This document shows positions 50,856 to 52,206 of a DNA stretch of 52,206 nucleotides, piece after piece; within the stretch, counting starts at the first letter, position 1; every line of letters begins with the position of its first letter. A model generated the notes under the pieces. It had not been told where the DNA came from. It saw nothing but the letters and a program-made list of their open reading frames with translations, and did no database searches. Both the position numbers and the translations under genes were made by a program. The stretch is from Cyanobacteria bacterium FACHB-471 (GTDB lineage Bacteria > Cyanobacteriota > Cyanobacteriia > Elainellales > Elainellaceae): NCBI GenBank assembly GCA_014695345.1, contig JACJOC010000096.1, positions 1-52,206 on the forward strand, in the 5' to 3' direction.

Positions 50856-52088
50856 TTACTGCCAAACCAATACTTGGGCTTCGTATTCACCCAAGTTAAT
50901 CGTTAGCTGGTTATTCTGCGACTCAACTTTGTAATTCTTTGTCCACTCATGCCAGGTTCCATTTTCAGGAAAGTGAGGAATTTGATAATCTGCTCGGAAC
51001 TGATCAGAAAAACTGGCGACAACTACCACTCGTGCGCCTTGGTCATTCCAACGACCGTAGGCAAAGACTTTATCCTCTGGGTTCTCGTGAAAGAAGTCAA
51101 TGTTAGCCGTTTGAAGTGCCAGGTTTTGTTTCCGTAGAGCGATTAATCCTTTGTAGTACTCAAACAAATCGCGATTGCGATCGCCCTGCAACAACAACCA
51201 GCCAAGCTGTTGATCTGGCTCATCTGCATTGATTGGCGTGCAGTCTCCAAACTCTTCGCCCATCCAAATTAAGGGCACGCCCACAGCGGTCATCAACAGT
51301 ACTGCACCTAGTTTTGCTCGACTGAAGGCAGCATCGTCAAGAATATCGCGATCGCCCAATTCGAGTAACAGTCGCTTCTGATCGTGATTACACAGGTAAC
51401 TAACCGCCTTTATCAATCCCTGCGGATAATCCTGTTGGATAGGGTCGATCGCCTGCTCAATCTGGTCAAGGTCAAAAGCCTCCCCACACAAGTGAGGCTT
51501 CAACGTCTGGTAAAAATTTTCGTGCCAACAGCCATCCATTGGACCGTTCGGACTGATTAACTCGGGTTTTTCTGGAATGTGTTCCCCAATGTTGTAAAAA
51601 GGCTTTTGTCCTGCGACTTGCTTCGCGCCTTCGGTCATCCAATGGAGAAAGTCAAAATTATCTAATTCTTTCAGGGCATCGTAGCGAATTCCATCAATGT
51701 GATACTCCTGAACCCAAAACCGCATCACATCGCCCATGAGTTCCCAGGCTGGACGAATACCGAGTGTTTCATCTTTATACTCGTAATTAAATTCAGGGCC
51801 CCAATAATCCTGAGGATCTGCATCTGGATGGTGGCGATCGTGGTAATACCAGTAATCGCGATCGATGTGTAACAGTGGACTTTCTTCTGAAGAGTGATTG
51901 TAAAGCTGATCCAAAATGACGCGAATACCTCTGGCATGACACTCATCGATCAAGTGCTTCAATTCTTGGGTCGATCCGTATTCTGGTTTTGGTGCAAAGA
52001 AATAGCTAGGAATATAGCCCCAGTTGTAGTCACCAGGAGTTTCGTTAACGGGCATAAGTTCGATCGCATTGATGCCCAACTCACACAA
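50856..52088 (-). CDS. GH13 alpha-amylase-family protein, N-terminus disrupted or incomplete
   Basis: 410 residues from a TTG at 52088. The (beta/alpha)8 barrel is recognisable: GINAIELMPVNE, GIRVILDQLYNHSS, HIDGIRYDALKEL (nucleophile Asp), YNIGEHIPE (acid/base Glu) and SYLCNHDQK (third Asp). The C-terminal beta domain has WHEWTKNYKVES. Full-length relatives (about 530 residues) begin with a CBM48-like domain that is absent here. In the same frame a TGA (52095-52097) stands where the family has a residue just before DYLCELGIN, and the frame is then open to the window edge. Either a nonsense mutation (TGG to TGA) or a truncated gene fits; the missing DNA decides. Confidence 0.78.
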   Translation of the reverse strand: MCELGINAIELMPVNETPGDYNWGYIPSYFFAPKPEYGSTQELKHLIDECHARGIRVILDQLYNHSSEESPLLHIDRDYWYYHDRHHPDADPQDYWGPEFNYEYKDETLGIRPAWELMGDVMRFWVQEYHIDGIRYDALKELDNFDFLHWMTEGAKQVAGQKPFYNIGEHIPEKPELISPNGPMDGCWHENFYQTLKPHLCGEAFDLDQIEQAIDPIQQDYPQGLIKAVSYLCNHDQKRLLLELGDRDILDDAAFSRAKLGAVLLMTAVGVPLIWMGEEFGDCTPINADEPDQQLGWLLLQGDRNRDLFEYYKGLIALRKQNLALQTANIDFFHENPEDKVFAYGRWNDQGARVVVVASFSDQFRADYQIPHFPENGTWHEWTKNYKVESQNNQLTINLGEYEAQVLVWQ

Positions 52089-52206
52089 GTAGTCTCAGTA
52101 GATCGCAAATTCATTAGGGAGTCGGTAAATAGATAGCTGTGATGGGTGGGAAATGTCGTTCAACAGCATGGCAGAGGAATTCCAACATGGTTTTGAGGCT
52201 AAACAA

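Noticed and set aside
1-52206. tRNA, rRNA, CRISPR arrays or IS transposases
   Set aside because: I looked for T-arm and rRNA-like segments, regular direct repeats with spacers and DDE-type proteins; none was seen. Only small palindromic elements are present.

Overview
The window is a stretch of cyanobacterial chromosome. The HIP1 octamer GCGATCGC recurs throughout, inside and between genes. The gene content is also typical of cyanobacteria: GUN4, a CrtO-type carotene ketolase, a bilin-binding phytochrome kinase, CBCR-like GAF domains, a CysR/SbpA sulfate cluster, DUF1517, DUF6335, a phasin, and several families of palindromic intergenic repeats. The genus cannot be fixed from the sequence. 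I saw no rRNA, tRNA, CRISPR array, IS transposase or prophage gene.

Layout. 0-3.4 kb: heptose adenylyltransferase (rfaE2), gun4 and crtO. 3.4-7.3 kb: a vapBC-like PIN module, a MOSC protein, a DUF6883/DUF4926 pair and a 68-residue protein behind a structured leader. 7.3-12 kb: an FAD monooxygenase, a truncated Uma2 gene, and two medium-chain dehydrogenases divergent from a LysR regulator, with a clear ATAC-N7-GTAT operator candidate between them. 12.2-15.2 kb: a small XRE-type DNA-binding protein translationally coupled to a GAF/PAS hybrid kinase. 15.4-26.3 kb: mixed metabolic and stress genes (DUF1517 plus a lipoprotein, dinB with a LexA-like box, DUF4126, DUF6335, hemerythrin, DoxX-like, an esterase, a methyltransferase, a divergent glutathione-reductase homologue), separated by many hairpin repeats.

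26.7-41.9 kb is a signalling island, all on the plus strand: a zinc-ribbon mini-protein, a decayed kinase tail with two amber codons, a bacteriophytochrome-type hybrid kinase, a REC-wHTH-HPt-REC regulator, a DUF4118/multi-PAS kinase with its own receiver, an uncharacterised 138-residue protein, a GAF kinase, and a GAF-PAS-GAF-GAF-GAF-GGDEF-EAL protein in which two GAFs keep the cysteine used by cyanobacteriochromes. Together they could form a light-input network with a phosphorelay output and a c-di-GMP output. That wiring is inferred from gene order and domains.

42-52.2 kb: phasin, a Cys-rich acidic protein, thiD, then the sulfate-uptake locus (cysR divergent from sbpA-cysT-cysW and a NIL-domain gene, with no cysA next to it), a GST with CPYC, two exported proteins, and a GH13 gene whose reading frame is broken by a TGA next to the window edge.

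The best candidates for new biology are the structured leader of the 68-residue protein, the DUF6883/DUF4926 pair, the XRE/hybrid-kinase bicistron and the phytochrome/CBCR island. No single cluster can be proved novel from sequence alone.
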